Assembly: GCA_030601645.1 (NCBI GenBank)
Contig: JAUWBQ010000098.1
Location: forward strand, 1-6,571
Direction: 5' to 3'
Source: Candidatus Bathyarchaeota archaeon
Lineage (GTDB): Archaea; Thermoproteota; Bathyarchaeia; TCS64
DNA length: 6,571 nucleotides
The translations under genes were made by a program, and so were the position numbers. Within the stretch, counting starts at the first letter, position 1. Each line of letters begins with the position of its first letter. Of this stretch, positions 1 to 5,639 are shown in pieces. The notes below the pieces were generated by a model that made no database searches, had not been told where the DNA came from, and saw nothing but the letters and a program-made list of their open reading frames with translations.

Positions 1-251
1 GTGGCGTAGACGTCGCAGAGTACCTTGTCGACGGTGTGCTCAAGCTCCACCTCGAAGCCGTCCTTGATCAGGTGCATGGCGCAGATGAGCTCCATGACAG
101 AGTGGTTGATCTTAACCCGGTTCATCCTGTTTAGCTCTAGAAGTCTGTCCCTGAGCGTCAGCAGCTGAGCGTACTCGACGTCTTCCAGCTCAGCCCTCAT
201 CTTTCCGAGGACGGTGTCCAAGTCATCCCTGAAGCGGTTCAGCCCACACAC
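1..251 (-). CDS. Partial archaeal conserved protein, possible PD-(D/E)XK-like nuclease fold (N-terminal part)
   Basis: An open minus-strand frame with no stop codon runs from a GTG at 249-251 off the left edge, giving 83 visible residues. The first half (about residues 8-45) is a charged helix rich in Glu, Arg and Leu. The second half reads INHSVMELICAMHLIKDGFE and then a beta-strand-like stretch ending in LCDVYA at the edge. A helix with a Glu (E54) followed by a strand ending in an Asp (D80) suits the first part of a restriction-endonuclease-like core; the decisive ExK strand would lie outside the window. That assignment is inference. The start is uncertain: GGAGGA abuts the GTG with no spacer, and an in-frame TTG at 219-221 or ATG at 198-200 could be used instead. 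It lies downstream of the DUF123 gene on the same strand, 61 bases away, with its own TATA-like box. The protein sequence supports a real gene; its function is unknown. Confidence 0.6.
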   Translation of the reverse strand, partial: MCGLNRFRDDLDTVLGKMRAELEDVEYAQLLTLRDRLLELNRMNRVKINHSVMELICAMHLIKDGFEVELEHTVDKVLCDVYA

Positions 252-283
252 TCCTCCGCTGTCTTCTACTCCTTTGGGAGGAG

Positions 284-298
284 CATTATATTTAACTT
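284..298 (-). promoter_or_regulatory. TATA-box-like promoter element for the left-edge gene
   Basis: On the minus strand this short AT-rich island reads GTTAAATATAATGC inside GC-rich DNA. It sits about 35-45 bases upstream of the GTG at 251. Initiation about 26 bases downstream (near 262-266) would give a leader of roughly 11-15 bases that contains GGAGGA. Assigned by pattern only. Confidence 0.4.
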
Positions 299-312
299 GT
301 AAGGTGGCACCC

Positions 313-741
313 TCACGCCAAATACTCTGATGGTGGCCTACTATTCAACCCTAAACTGATCAACGATTCACACTCCTCCACCCTGAACAGGTGGCTGAAG
401 CACCTGCAATCGCTGCAGCCGAACCCTCTCACGGGGACCCCCCTATCCGAGACCGCGACAGCTATGGCACACTCCTCCTTCGTCTCCGACTCTTGGACGA
501 ATATCGATTCGATGCTGACCCCTTTCGCTCTCAGCAAGTAGTCTATGTGCCAGTGGATAGCCCTGTATGATCCCATGCTGGTGTTCAGGTGCCGCCTCAA
601 CCGGGCGTCAAGGCCGTTCATGGCTGACCCCACGTAGACGTAAGTACCCCGGGGGAAGGTTATCCTGCCTAGAGCCCCGATGTCGAGGGTCAGTTCTCTC
701 TCGACTCTAATGCAGAGACAGTAGGACCCTTGGGAGGTCAT
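313..741 (-). CDS. DUF123 GIY-YIG (Uri superfamily, COG1833) nuclease-like protein
   Basis: The gene encodes a 142-residue single-domain protein of the DUF123/Uri family, GIY-YIG-related proteins found alone or fused to endonuclease III in archaea and bacteria. The sequence shows the family landmarks in order: GSYCLCIRV at the N-terminus, GTYVYVGSA (residues 32-40) as the GIY-YIG equivalent, arginines in DARLRRHL (45-52), HWHIDYLL (63-70), and the C-terminal GFGCSDCRCFSHLF with C109, C112 and C114. The ATG at 739-741 is preferred because homologous sequence begins there and a TATA-like box lies about 24 bases upstream, which suits a leaderless transcript. The frame stays open up to 870, but that extension would overlap the divergent gene and has no family similarity. 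The family call is firm. Nuclease activity is inferred from the fold and the substrate is unknown. Confidence 0.88.
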   Translation of the reverse strand: MTSQGSYCLCIRVERELTLDIGALGRITFPRGTYVYVGSAMNGLDARLRRHLNTSMGSYRAIHWHIDYLLRAKGVSIESIFVQESETKEECAIAVAVSDRGVPVRGFGCSDCRCFSHLFRVEECESLISLGLNSRPPSEYLA

Positions 742-749
742 ACATCGTA

Positions 750-770
750 TTTTATACCCTTTTTTAAAGG
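750..770 (-). promoter_or_regulatory. TATA-box region of the DUF123 gene
   Basis: The minus strand reads CCTTTAAAAAAGGGTATAAAA here. The TTTAAAA part is centred about 24 bases upstream of the ATG at 741, the usual archaeal TATA-to-start distance for a leaderless message. The second AT-rich run, TATAAAA, lies too close to the start to serve that ATG in the same way. Confidence 0.5.
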
Positions 771-810
771 GGTTGTGATGCAACCGCAATCGCCAGAGCA
801 CGCACCCCCA

Positions 811-827
811 TAAAATGAGAAATATGA
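811..827 (+). promoter_or_regulatory. TATA-box region of the HAD hydrolase gene
   Basis: The plus strand reads ATAAAATGAGAAATATG. The AAATATG part is centred about 28 bases before the ATG at 851, which fits leaderless transcription from that codon. If this is the promoter, the upstream in-frame ATGs at 815 and 824 fall inside it and cannot be the translation start. The 109-base gap between the two divergent starts therefore carries two back-to-back promoters. Confidence 0.4.
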
Positions 828-850
828 GCGTATTGGATCTAATTCCGTCA

Positions 851-1543
851 ATGGTTATCGAAGCGATCATCCTAGATTTCGGAGGGACGCTGGCCTCGGG
901 CCAGATGGACTGGGACGAGTATCACCTCGCGATTCAAGGATTGCTCAAAGGCACGGGGCACCCCGTGCGTCTGAAGGAGCTGAAGAAGGCGATCCGGGCC
1001 TCCCTAGGGGAACTCAAACGGACCAGGTCAAAGGGCCGAGAGATGACCCTCGAGGAGATCTACGGTTCCGCAATGACGAGGCTGGGGCTTCCCCCAAAGG
1101 GGGAGACACTAGAGATGATCCACGACCTCTTCAAGAGGCTCTACGTTTCAACCTTCTACTCGTGCACTGAGGAGGTGCTGGAGAGACTGGCCGAACGATA
1201 CAAGGTTGCCCTGATCTCCAACACCATGAGCGACCAGCCCAGGCTCCAGCTTGAGGAGACCGGGTTGGACAAGCATTTCGAATTGATCGTCTGCTCCAGT
1301 GATCTGGGAATCAGGAAACCCAACCCCAAGATATTCAAATACGTGCTGGAGAGGCTGGGCGTCGAACCGGCCGAGGCGGTACACGTCGGGGACAGCGTCG
1401 AGGCTGACATGGACGGAGCGGTGAACTCCGGTATTACGCCCGTATGGATTAAAACGCCCGGAGAAGAGCCCTGGTCTGGTTACGCGATATCCAGCATCTG
1501 CGAGCTACCAGAGTTTCTGGAGAAAATTGGCGCCCAGCGTTAG
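851..1543 (+). CDS. HAD-superfamily hydrolase with DxGGT motif I
   Basis: The gene encodes a 230-residue haloacid-dehalogenase-like protein. All four HAD motifs are present: motif I IILDFGGTL with the nucleophile Asp at D9, motif II LISNT with S123, motif III GIRKPNP with K156, and motif IV VHVGDSVEADMDGA with D181 and D186. Residues about 16-100 are helical and form the C1-type cap, as in phosphoglycolate-phosphatase-like members. The Asp normally two residues after the nucleophile is Gly (DFGGT), a variant known in this superfamily that removes the usual acid/base residue. The substrate cannot be read from the sequence; phosphate-ester hydrolysis is the default expectation. The ATG at 851 places motif I at residue 9, typical of the family, and sits the right distance from a TATA-like box. 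ATGs at 815 and 824 would add 12 or 9 residues. The end lies 2 bases from the converging methyltransferase stop. Confidence 0.88.
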   Translation: MVIEAIILDFGGTLASGQMDWDEYHLAIQGLLKGTGHPVRLKELKKAIRASLGELKRTRSKGREMTLEEIYGSAMTRLGLPPKGETLEMIHDLFKRLYVSTFYSCTEEVLERLAERYKVALISNTMSDQPRLQLEETGLDKHFELIVCSSDLGIRKPNPKIFKYVLERLGVEPAEAVHVGDSVEADMDGAVNSGITPVWIKTPGEEPWSGYAISSICELPEFLEKIGAQR

Positions 1544-1545
1544 GT

Positions 1546-2082
1546 TTACCGGTCCATCGCGTAGATGTGGATTGTGTGGCTCCGGTATCCCTCTTTGAAC
1601 TTCAGGTTCCTGGCCTGCTGCCAGTTGGGAATGGTGAAGTCGTGGGTCACGACCCGGGCGCTTGGCCTGAGCTCCTGCTCAAGCTTCGGCCTCACCTTCT
1701 CGTTGGCCCCCGTGGTGAGGTACATGGTCACGACGTCGGCGGAGCTGAGGTCCACGTCGAAGAGGTTGCCGTGGATAATCTGGACCCTGTCGGCGAGATC
1801 CCGGGATTTCACCTTCTTCCTGGCTTCCTGGACGAGGCGCTTGTTGATGTCGATCCCCACTCCCCTCGCCCCGAATTCCTCCGCCGCCATGATCACTATC
1901 CTGCCGTCCCCGCAGCCTAGGTCGTAGAGCCTCTCCCCAGGCTTCAGATCGACGCACTCGAGCATCTTCCTGACCACGCTCACCGGCGAAGCGACGAAGA
2001 GGGCTATCGAGTTTCGTCCGTTGAACACTCTTCTATCCTTCTTCGACTTTCGTTTCGTTCTTTGTATTTCCTCCGAAGCCAT
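1546..2082 (-). CDS. aKMT4-like archaeal protein lysine methyltransferase
   Basis: The gene encodes a 178-residue class I SAM-dependent methyltransferase that resembles Sulfolobus aKMT4, a Dot1-related enzyme that methylates lysines of chromatin and other proteins. The SAM-binding motif I is LYDLGCGDGRI (52-62), GVGIDIN follows with D78 as the likely ribose-binding acid, and HGNLFDVDLSSADVVTMYL (104-122) is the next strand region. TGANEKVRPKLEQEL, RVVTHDF (143-149) and the closing HTIHIYAM follow in the aKMT order. Ahead of the catalytic domain lies a basic segment of about 28 residues, including QRTKRKSKKDRR, longer than the short N-terminus I recall for Sulfolobus aKMT4. Such a tail could bind DNA or be a self-methylation target; this is inference. 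The start is the first ATG in frame; an in-frame GTG at 2026-2028 would remove most of the tail. The substrate could be a chromatin protein, but no such gene is in view. Confidence 0.85.
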   Translation of the reverse strand: MASEEIQRTKRKSKKDRRVFNGRNSIALFVASPVSVVRKMLECVDLKPGERLYDLGCGDGRIVIMAAEEFGARGVGIDINKRLVQEARKKVKSRDLADRVQIIHGNLFDVDLSSADVVTMYLTTGANEKVRPKLEQELRPSARVVTHDFTIPNWQQARNLKFKEGYRSHTIHIYAMDR

Positions 2083-2137
2083 CCATAAAAAGGGTGCGTA
2101 GTTTTCACGTCGTTAAGGGGACGGCGGTGCGATGAGA

Positions 2138-2147
2138 TCGTTTATTT
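2138..2147 (+). promoter_or_regulatory. TATA-like box of the Tag gene
   Basis: The AT-rich run CGTTTATTTC is centred about 28 bases upstream of the ATG at 2171, which suits a leaderless or very short-leader transcript. It lies inside the possible N-terminal extension that starts at 2132, which argues against that longer start. Confidence 0.35.
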
Positions 2148-2170
2148 CCGCCATCGGGGATGATCAGCAC

Positions 2171-2740
2171 ATGGAAGGAGATTCGAAGGTCAGGTGCTGG
2201 AAGACAACCGATCCCCTGTACCTCGAATACCACGACGAGGAGTGGGGCGTCCCGGTCCACGAAGACAGAACACTTTTCGAGTTCCTCATCCTCGAGGGGT
2301 TCCAAGCCGGGGTGAGCTGGGCGCTCATCCTTCGGAAGCGAGAGAATTTCCGGAGAGCCTTCGACGGCTTCGATCCCGTGAATTTATCGAAATACACCGA
2401 AGAGGATGTGGAACGCCTGATGAACGACCCGGGGATTCTCCGTAACAGGCTGAAGATAAGGTCCGCCATAAGCAACGCCCAGAGGTTCTTGGATGTCCAA
2501 GAGGAGTTTGGCTCGTTCGACAGGTACATCTGGAGCTTCGTGGGGGGCAAGCCCATCAAGAACAGGTTTACCTCATTCTCCGAGATGTCGTCGAAAACTG
2601 AGATATCCGAGGCCATGGGCAAGGATCTGAAGAAGCGGGGTTTCAAGTTCGTGGGGCCCGTCATCTGTTATTCGTTCATGCAGGCCGTCGGTATGGTCAA
2701 CGATCACCTTACGCATTGCTTCAGGTATGATGAGATCTAA
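2171..2740 (+). CDS. tag: DNA-3-methyladenine glycosylase I
   Basis: The enzyme removes 3-methyladenine from alkylated DNA and starts base-excision repair. The 189-residue product aligns along its whole length with E. coli Tag (about 187 residues). Zinc-site residues are kept: C9 in RCW, H21 in EYHDEEWGVP, and H179 and C183 in NDHLTHC, matching E. coli C4, H17, H175 and C179. The base-recognition Glu is E42 in LEGFQAGVSW with W50 after it, matching E. coli E38 and W46. RGFKFVGPVICYSFMQAVGM near the C-terminus is almost identical to the bacterial enzyme. The ATG at 2171 gives the family's usual N-terminus and follows GGGGATGAT at about the right spacing; an ATG at 2132 would add 13 unrelated residues. 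Tag is mainly a bacterial enzyme, so an origin by transfer is plausible. It diverges from the methyltransferase, and the M20 gene follows after 69 bases. Confidence 0.95.
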   Translation: MEGDSKVRCWKTTDPLYLEYHDEEWGVPVHEDRTLFEFLILEGFQAGVSWALILRKRENFRRAFDGFDPVNLSKYTEEDVERLMNDPGILRNRLKIRSAISNAQRFLDVQEEFGSFDRYIWSFVGGKPIKNRFTSFSEMSSKTEISEAMGKDLKKRGFKFVGPVICYSFMQAVGMVNDHLTHCFRYDEI

Positions 2741-2764
2741 ATAAGCAAAGATCCTCGTGAAAAA

Positions 2765-2779
2765 GTAGTTATACAAACA
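2765..2779 (+). promoter_or_regulatory. TATA-like box of the M20 amidohydrolase gene
   Basis: AGTAGTTATACAAAC in the 69-base gap after tag contains TTATAC, about 38 bases before the TTG start. Transcription from about 2797 would leave a leader of roughly 12 bases that carries the GAGGGATT ribosome-binding site. This suggests the gene can be transcribed independently of tag. Confidence 0.35.
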
Positions 2780-2796
2780 GGAAGATACCCAGTCCT

Positions 2797-2803
2797 GAGG
2801 GAT
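2797..2803 (+). promoter_or_regulatory. Ribosome-binding site before the TTG start of the M20 gene
   Basis: GAGGGAT lies 6-9 bases ahead of the TTG at 2810-2812. No ATG or GTG occurs in a comparable position in this frame, so this site decides in favour of the TTG start. Confidence 0.45.
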
Positions 2804-2809
2804 TGAATT

Positions 2810-4423
2810 TTGAGTACTATACAAAAAGAGAAAAGAACAGCGCTTGAATTCGTCGATGAGAACCGGGGCTGGCTGTCCGAGTTCCACAAGGAGATCTGGC
2901 ACTACGCCGAGCCGGCTTTTAGGGAGTATCGGTCCGTCAATGCCTATGTGAAACTCCTTCGGGAGGAGGGCTTCGAGGTCGAGGAGGGGAGCGGAGATAT
3001 GCCCACGGCTTTCTGCGCCGTATGGGGAGAGGGAAAACCCGTCATTGGCGGATTCTCAGAGTACGATGCGGTCCCCGGATGCTCCCAGGCAACGGTTCCA
3101 TACCGAAAGGCGAGGGACGAGAATCTCCACCCCTGGACCGCCGGCCACACCGACCCCCACTCTGCGCTTGGCACGGGAGCCCTCTTCGGCTTCATCGCGG
3201 CGAAGAGAGCCATGGAGGAGCACGGCCTCAAAGGAACCCTGAAGCTTTTCGGTGAGCCCGCCGAGAAAGTCTGCGGCTCCAAGCCCGTCCACGCCGCGAA
3301 GGGCTACTTCGACGACTTCGACGCCTCCCTGCCATACCACCCCAGCGGTACGAACTCTGTGAAGTACGAGATCTCAGGAGGCTCCTACTGGAACACTCTC
3401 TACACCTTCGAGACCCCCCACCCGGAGAACTGGTTCAGACCCAAGGACGTACCCTTCCGAATATTGGGCCACGCAGGTGGCAGGATCCCCGCAGCCCTAG
3501 ACGCCGTCTGCCTAATGTACACGGCTACGAAATACGTGGAGGCCGCCATGCTGCCCTACACGGCCTACTGGACCCTGAACGAGTACATAATGGTCGGGGG
3601 GCAGGCGACCTCTGACAATCTTCCGCCCAGGATCGCCCAGATCCAGTACGCTCACAGGGCTCCCCTCCTCGAGATGCAGGAGCAGATCTCCAGGGTGCTG
3701 GACAACACGGCGAGAGGTGTGGGACAGATCACCGGGACAAGGGTCACCAAGAGGATCATCGCCCGGACGAGGTGTGGCCTCGCGAACACAACCCTCTCAG
3801 AGATACTCTACAGGAACCTGGAGAACGCCGGACCGCCCCAATTCTCAGAGGAGGCCAGGGAGTTCGGCAGGAAGATCCAGGAGAACCTGGGCTTCGAGCC
3901 CATGGAGGACCCCTTCACAAAGGCGTGTCAGGAGATCGCGCCCCTGAAATCCTCGGACGACGACATTAGGTTCAACTTCCCAGACTGGGTGGAGACCCAG
4001 GGCTCCGACGACTACGTCGACTACCAGTGGACCGCTCCCTCAACACGGCTCCTGACCGCCAACGCCGTCCTCAGGAACCCGAACCCAGACAGGCCACTGC
4101 CCCCATGGGTGCGGTACGCGATGAACGGGCACTCGCCTTGCGTCGATCCCGGCATCATCACCGCGGCGAAGACCATAGGCATCACCATAGTAGACCTGCT
4201 GACCCACCCGGTTGAGCTGGCCAAGGCGAAGGAGGAGTTCACCGAGAGGACCGGAGGGGGTATCAGAGGGTCCAAATGGGTGCCGCCTCTGCTGCCCAGG
4301 GACTTCTATCCGCCTATAGACCTGCCGTGGCCCGAGTATGTCACGACCCAGAGGGGCTTCGAGTGGTCCCTGACCAAGCCGGGCCCTGAGAAGGAGTACA
4401 AGGTCCTCCACGAGGGCCTCTAA
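2810..4423 (+). CDS. M20-family amidohydrolase, AbgB-like, with altered metal site
   Basis: The 537-residue protein belongs to the M20 amidohydrolases and follows p-aminobenzoyl-glutamate hydrolase subunit B (AbgB, about 480 residues) through most of its length. Such enzymes are cytosolic metal-dependent hydrolases that cut amide bonds in N-acyl amino acids or small peptides; no signal peptide is seen. Matching blocks are GKPVIGGFSEYDAVPG (75-90), AGHTDPHSALGTGAL (111-125), FGEPAEKVCGSK (147-158), YHP with H177, GHAGG with H221 in the dimerisation domain, and a C-terminal GHSPCVDPGIITAAKT (440-454). Where AbgB has GCGHN, this protein has TDPHS, so the ligand Cys becomes D115 while H117 stays. 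Where AbgB has PGEE, it has PAEK, so the general-base Glu (E152) stays but the next acid is K153. A Trp/Pro-rich tail of about 50 residues is extra. The start is TTG. The substrate is unknown; folate breakdown products are only one option. Confidence 0.85.
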   Translation: MSTIQKEKRTALEFVDENRGWLSEFHKEIWHYAEPAFREYRSVNAYVKLLREEGFEVEEGSGDMPTAFCAVWGEGKPVIGGFSEYDAVPGCSQATVPYRKARDENLHPWTAGHTDPHSALGTGALFGFIAAKRAMEEHGLKGTLKLFGEPAEKVCGSKPVHAAKGYFDDFDASLPYHPSGTNSVKYEISGGSYWNTLYTFETPHPENWFRPKDVPFRILGHAGGRIPAALDAVCLMYTATKYVEAAMLPYTAYWTLNEYIMVGGQATSDNLPPRIAQIQYAHRAPLLEMQEQISRVLDNTARGVGQITGTRVTKRIIARTRCGLANTTLSEILYRNLENAGPPQFSEEAREFGRKIQENLGFEPMEDPFTKACQEIAPLKSSDDDIRFNFPDWVETQGSDDYVDYQWTAPSTRLLTANAVLRNPNPDRPLPPWVRYAMNGHSPCVDPGIITAAKTIGITIVDLLTHPVELAKAKEEFTERTGGGIRGSKWVPPLLPRDFYPPIDLPWPEYVTTQRGFEWSLTKPGPEKEYKVLHEGL

Positions 4424-4426
4424 CCC

Positions 4427-4431
4427 TTTTT
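4427..4431 (+). terminator. Oligo-T terminator after the M20 gene
   Basis: A run of five T residues follows the M20 stop codon by three bases (TAACCCTTTTTAATA). Short T-runs on the non-template strand are common archaeal termination signals and need no hairpin. A second T-run at 4448-4452 more likely belongs to the next promoter. Confidence 0.35.
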
Positions 4432-4446
4432 AATATGGAAAATCGA

Positions 4447-4456
4447 ATTTTTAAAC
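4447..4456 (+). promoter_or_regulatory. TATA-like box of the class V PLP enzyme gene
   Basis: TTTTTAAA at 4448-4455 would direct initiation near 4478, giving a leader of about 13 bases that holds the AAGGTGG ribosome-binding site ahead of the TTG at 4491. The PLP gene may thus be transcribed separately from the M20 gene 67 bases upstream. Confidence 0.4.
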
Positions 4457-4478
4457 TCTGAAACCCTTCTCCTGTTGT

Positions 4479-4485
4479 AAGGTGG
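4479..4485 (+). promoter_or_regulatory. Ribosome-binding site AAGGTGG, which decides the start
   Basis: AAGGTGG matches the archaeal anti-Shine-Dalgarno sequence and ends 5 bases before the TTG at 4491-4493. The alternative GTG start at 4482 lies inside this site, so it is less likely. Confidence 0.5.
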
Positions 4486-4490
4486 CTGCT

Positions 4491-5621
4491 TTGAACATCG
4501 AATCGATTAGGAGGGACTTCCCCGCCCTCGAAGAATGGACGTACCTCGACAACGCCTTCGTCGGCCTCTACCCTCGCCAAGTCAGGGCAGGGTACGAAGA
4601 GTTCCTGGACAGGTGGATGAACTTCAGTGTAGAGGGGACGAAGACCATCCTGACCGAGTGGCTGGAGAAGGCGGAGAAGGTCAGGGAAATGGTGGCAGGC
4701 TTCATCGGCGCCTCTCCGCAGGAGATAGCTTTCACCACATGCACCGGGTCGGGTTTAAACATAGTGGTAAACGGCACCAAGTGGGAGAAAGGAGACAACG
4801 TGGTCTTCCCGGAGAACGAGCACAATCCTCTGGACACGGTGACGCTTCGGAGACACGGCGTGGAGACTAGGGCGGTGGAAGTCAGGGAGGGACGGGTTGA
4901 CATTTCCGACTTGGAGAAGGCCGTGGACGATCATACGAGGCTGGTCCAGGTGAGCCAGGTCTCCTACATCAACGGGTTCAGATTCGACCTTAAGGGCGTA
5001 GCGGACATCGCCCACGAGCACGGCGCCAGGGTGGTAGTGGACTCCACACAAGCCATCGGAGCCCTGGTCACGGACGTGAAGAAAGAGGGTGTCGACTACG
5101 TCTCGGCGGCCCCCTACAAGTACCTCATGGGCCCAGCTGGACTTGCTTTCCTCTACGTGAAATCGGATCTCATCGGGGAACTTGAACCAGATAGGATAGG
5201 ATGGAAGAACCAGATCTGGGCGGGAGACCAAGCTGAAGAGCCCCTTGATGCCACGCTGAGCGCCAAGAAGTTCGAGTATGGGACCCTTCACTTCCAGGGC
5301 GTCTACGGCTTGGAGAGGTCTTTGAAGTACCTGAACGACATCGACATGGAGAACGTGGAGCGCAGGATCCTTCAGCTGTCCAGCTATCTATGGTCGAGGC
5401 TGAGCGAGATCGGGAAAAAAATGTACACGCCCCGAGGAACCAGATCCCCCATCGTCAGCTTCTACGAACAAGATGCGGTCGAGACCAGCGCGAAGCTGAT
5501 GGAAGAGAAGGTGAAGGTCACCGGGAGGGAGGCCCACGGGGGCCACATCCGGGTCTCACCGCACTTCTACAACACAACGGAAGATATTGACCATTTCATA
5601 AAGAAACTAGAGAAGACCTAG
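4491..5621 (+). CDS. Class V PLP-dependent enzyme, cysteine-desulfurase-like without the catalytic Cys
   Basis: The 376-residue product has the fold type I, class V aminotransferase layout shared by SufS/NifS, isopenicillin N epimerase and related lyases. Counting from the TTG: TYLDNAFVG near the N-terminus (17-25), TGSGLN (85-90) for the PLP phosphate, PENEHNPLD with H111 as the ring-stacking His, VVDSTQ (182-187) with D184 for the pyridine nitrogen and Q187, APYKYLMGPAG with the Schiff-base lysine K210, and GHIRVSPHFYNTTEDID near the end with R354 for the substrate carboxylate. Desulfurases carry an active-site Cys shortly before this Arg; here the segment is VTGREAHGGHIR and the only Cys in the protein is C84. 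It is therefore unlikely to be a cysteine desulfurase; racemase/epimerase, lyase or aminotransferase activity is possible. The start is TTG, set by AAGGTGG; GTG at 4482 would add three residues. It follows the M20 gene by 67 bases and converges with the DUF169 gene. Confidence 0.87.
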   Translation: MNIESIRRDFPALEEWTYLDNAFVGLYPRQVRAGYEEFLDRWMNFSVEGTKTILTEWLEKAEKVREMVAGFIGASPQEIAFTTCTGSGLNIVVNGTKWEKGDNVVFPENEHNPLDTVTLRRHGVETRAVEVREGRVDISDLEKAVDDHTRLVQVSQVSYINGFRFDLKGVADIAHEHGARVVVDSTQAIGALVTDVKKEGVDYVSAAPYKYLMGPAGLAFLYVKSDLIGELEPDRIGWKNQIWAGDQAEEPLDATLSAKKFEYGTLHFQGVYGLERSLKYLNDIDMENVERRILQLSSYLWSRLSEIGKKMYTPRGTRSPIVSFYEQDAVETSAKLMEEKVKVTGREAHGGHIRVSPHFYNTTEDIDHFIKKLEKT

Positions 5622-5639
5622 ACACCCAACTTCACATGC

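Noticed and set aside
269..280. Short inverted repeat CTCC-TTTG-GGAG that could be a terminator hairpin for the DUF123 gene.
   Set aside because: A four-base stem without a following T-run is too weak to support a terminator.
266..286. Minus-strand mini-ORF of six codons (MLLPKE) just upstream of the left-edge gene.
   Set aside because: It overlaps the TATA-like box, so it would not be transcribed from that promoter, and six codons are expected by chance.
742..870. N-terminal extension of the DUF123 protein with a hydrophobic stretch that resembles a membrane anchor.
   Set aside because: It overlaps the divergent gene and its promoter, lies upstream of the TATA box, and family similarity begins only at the ATG at 741.
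1090..1104. GC hairpin TCCCCC-AAA-GGGGGA inside the HAD gene.
   Set aside because: It is explained by codons for Pro-Pro-Lys-Gly; there is no neighbouring signal or repeat elsewhere in the window.
2944..3340. Long antisense frames and alternative plus frames across the M20 gene, and similar ones in the PLP, Tag and methyltransferase genes.
   Set aside because: They are overlapping frames in GC-rich coding DNA with low-complexity Arg/Pro/Gly-rich translations and no family resemblance.
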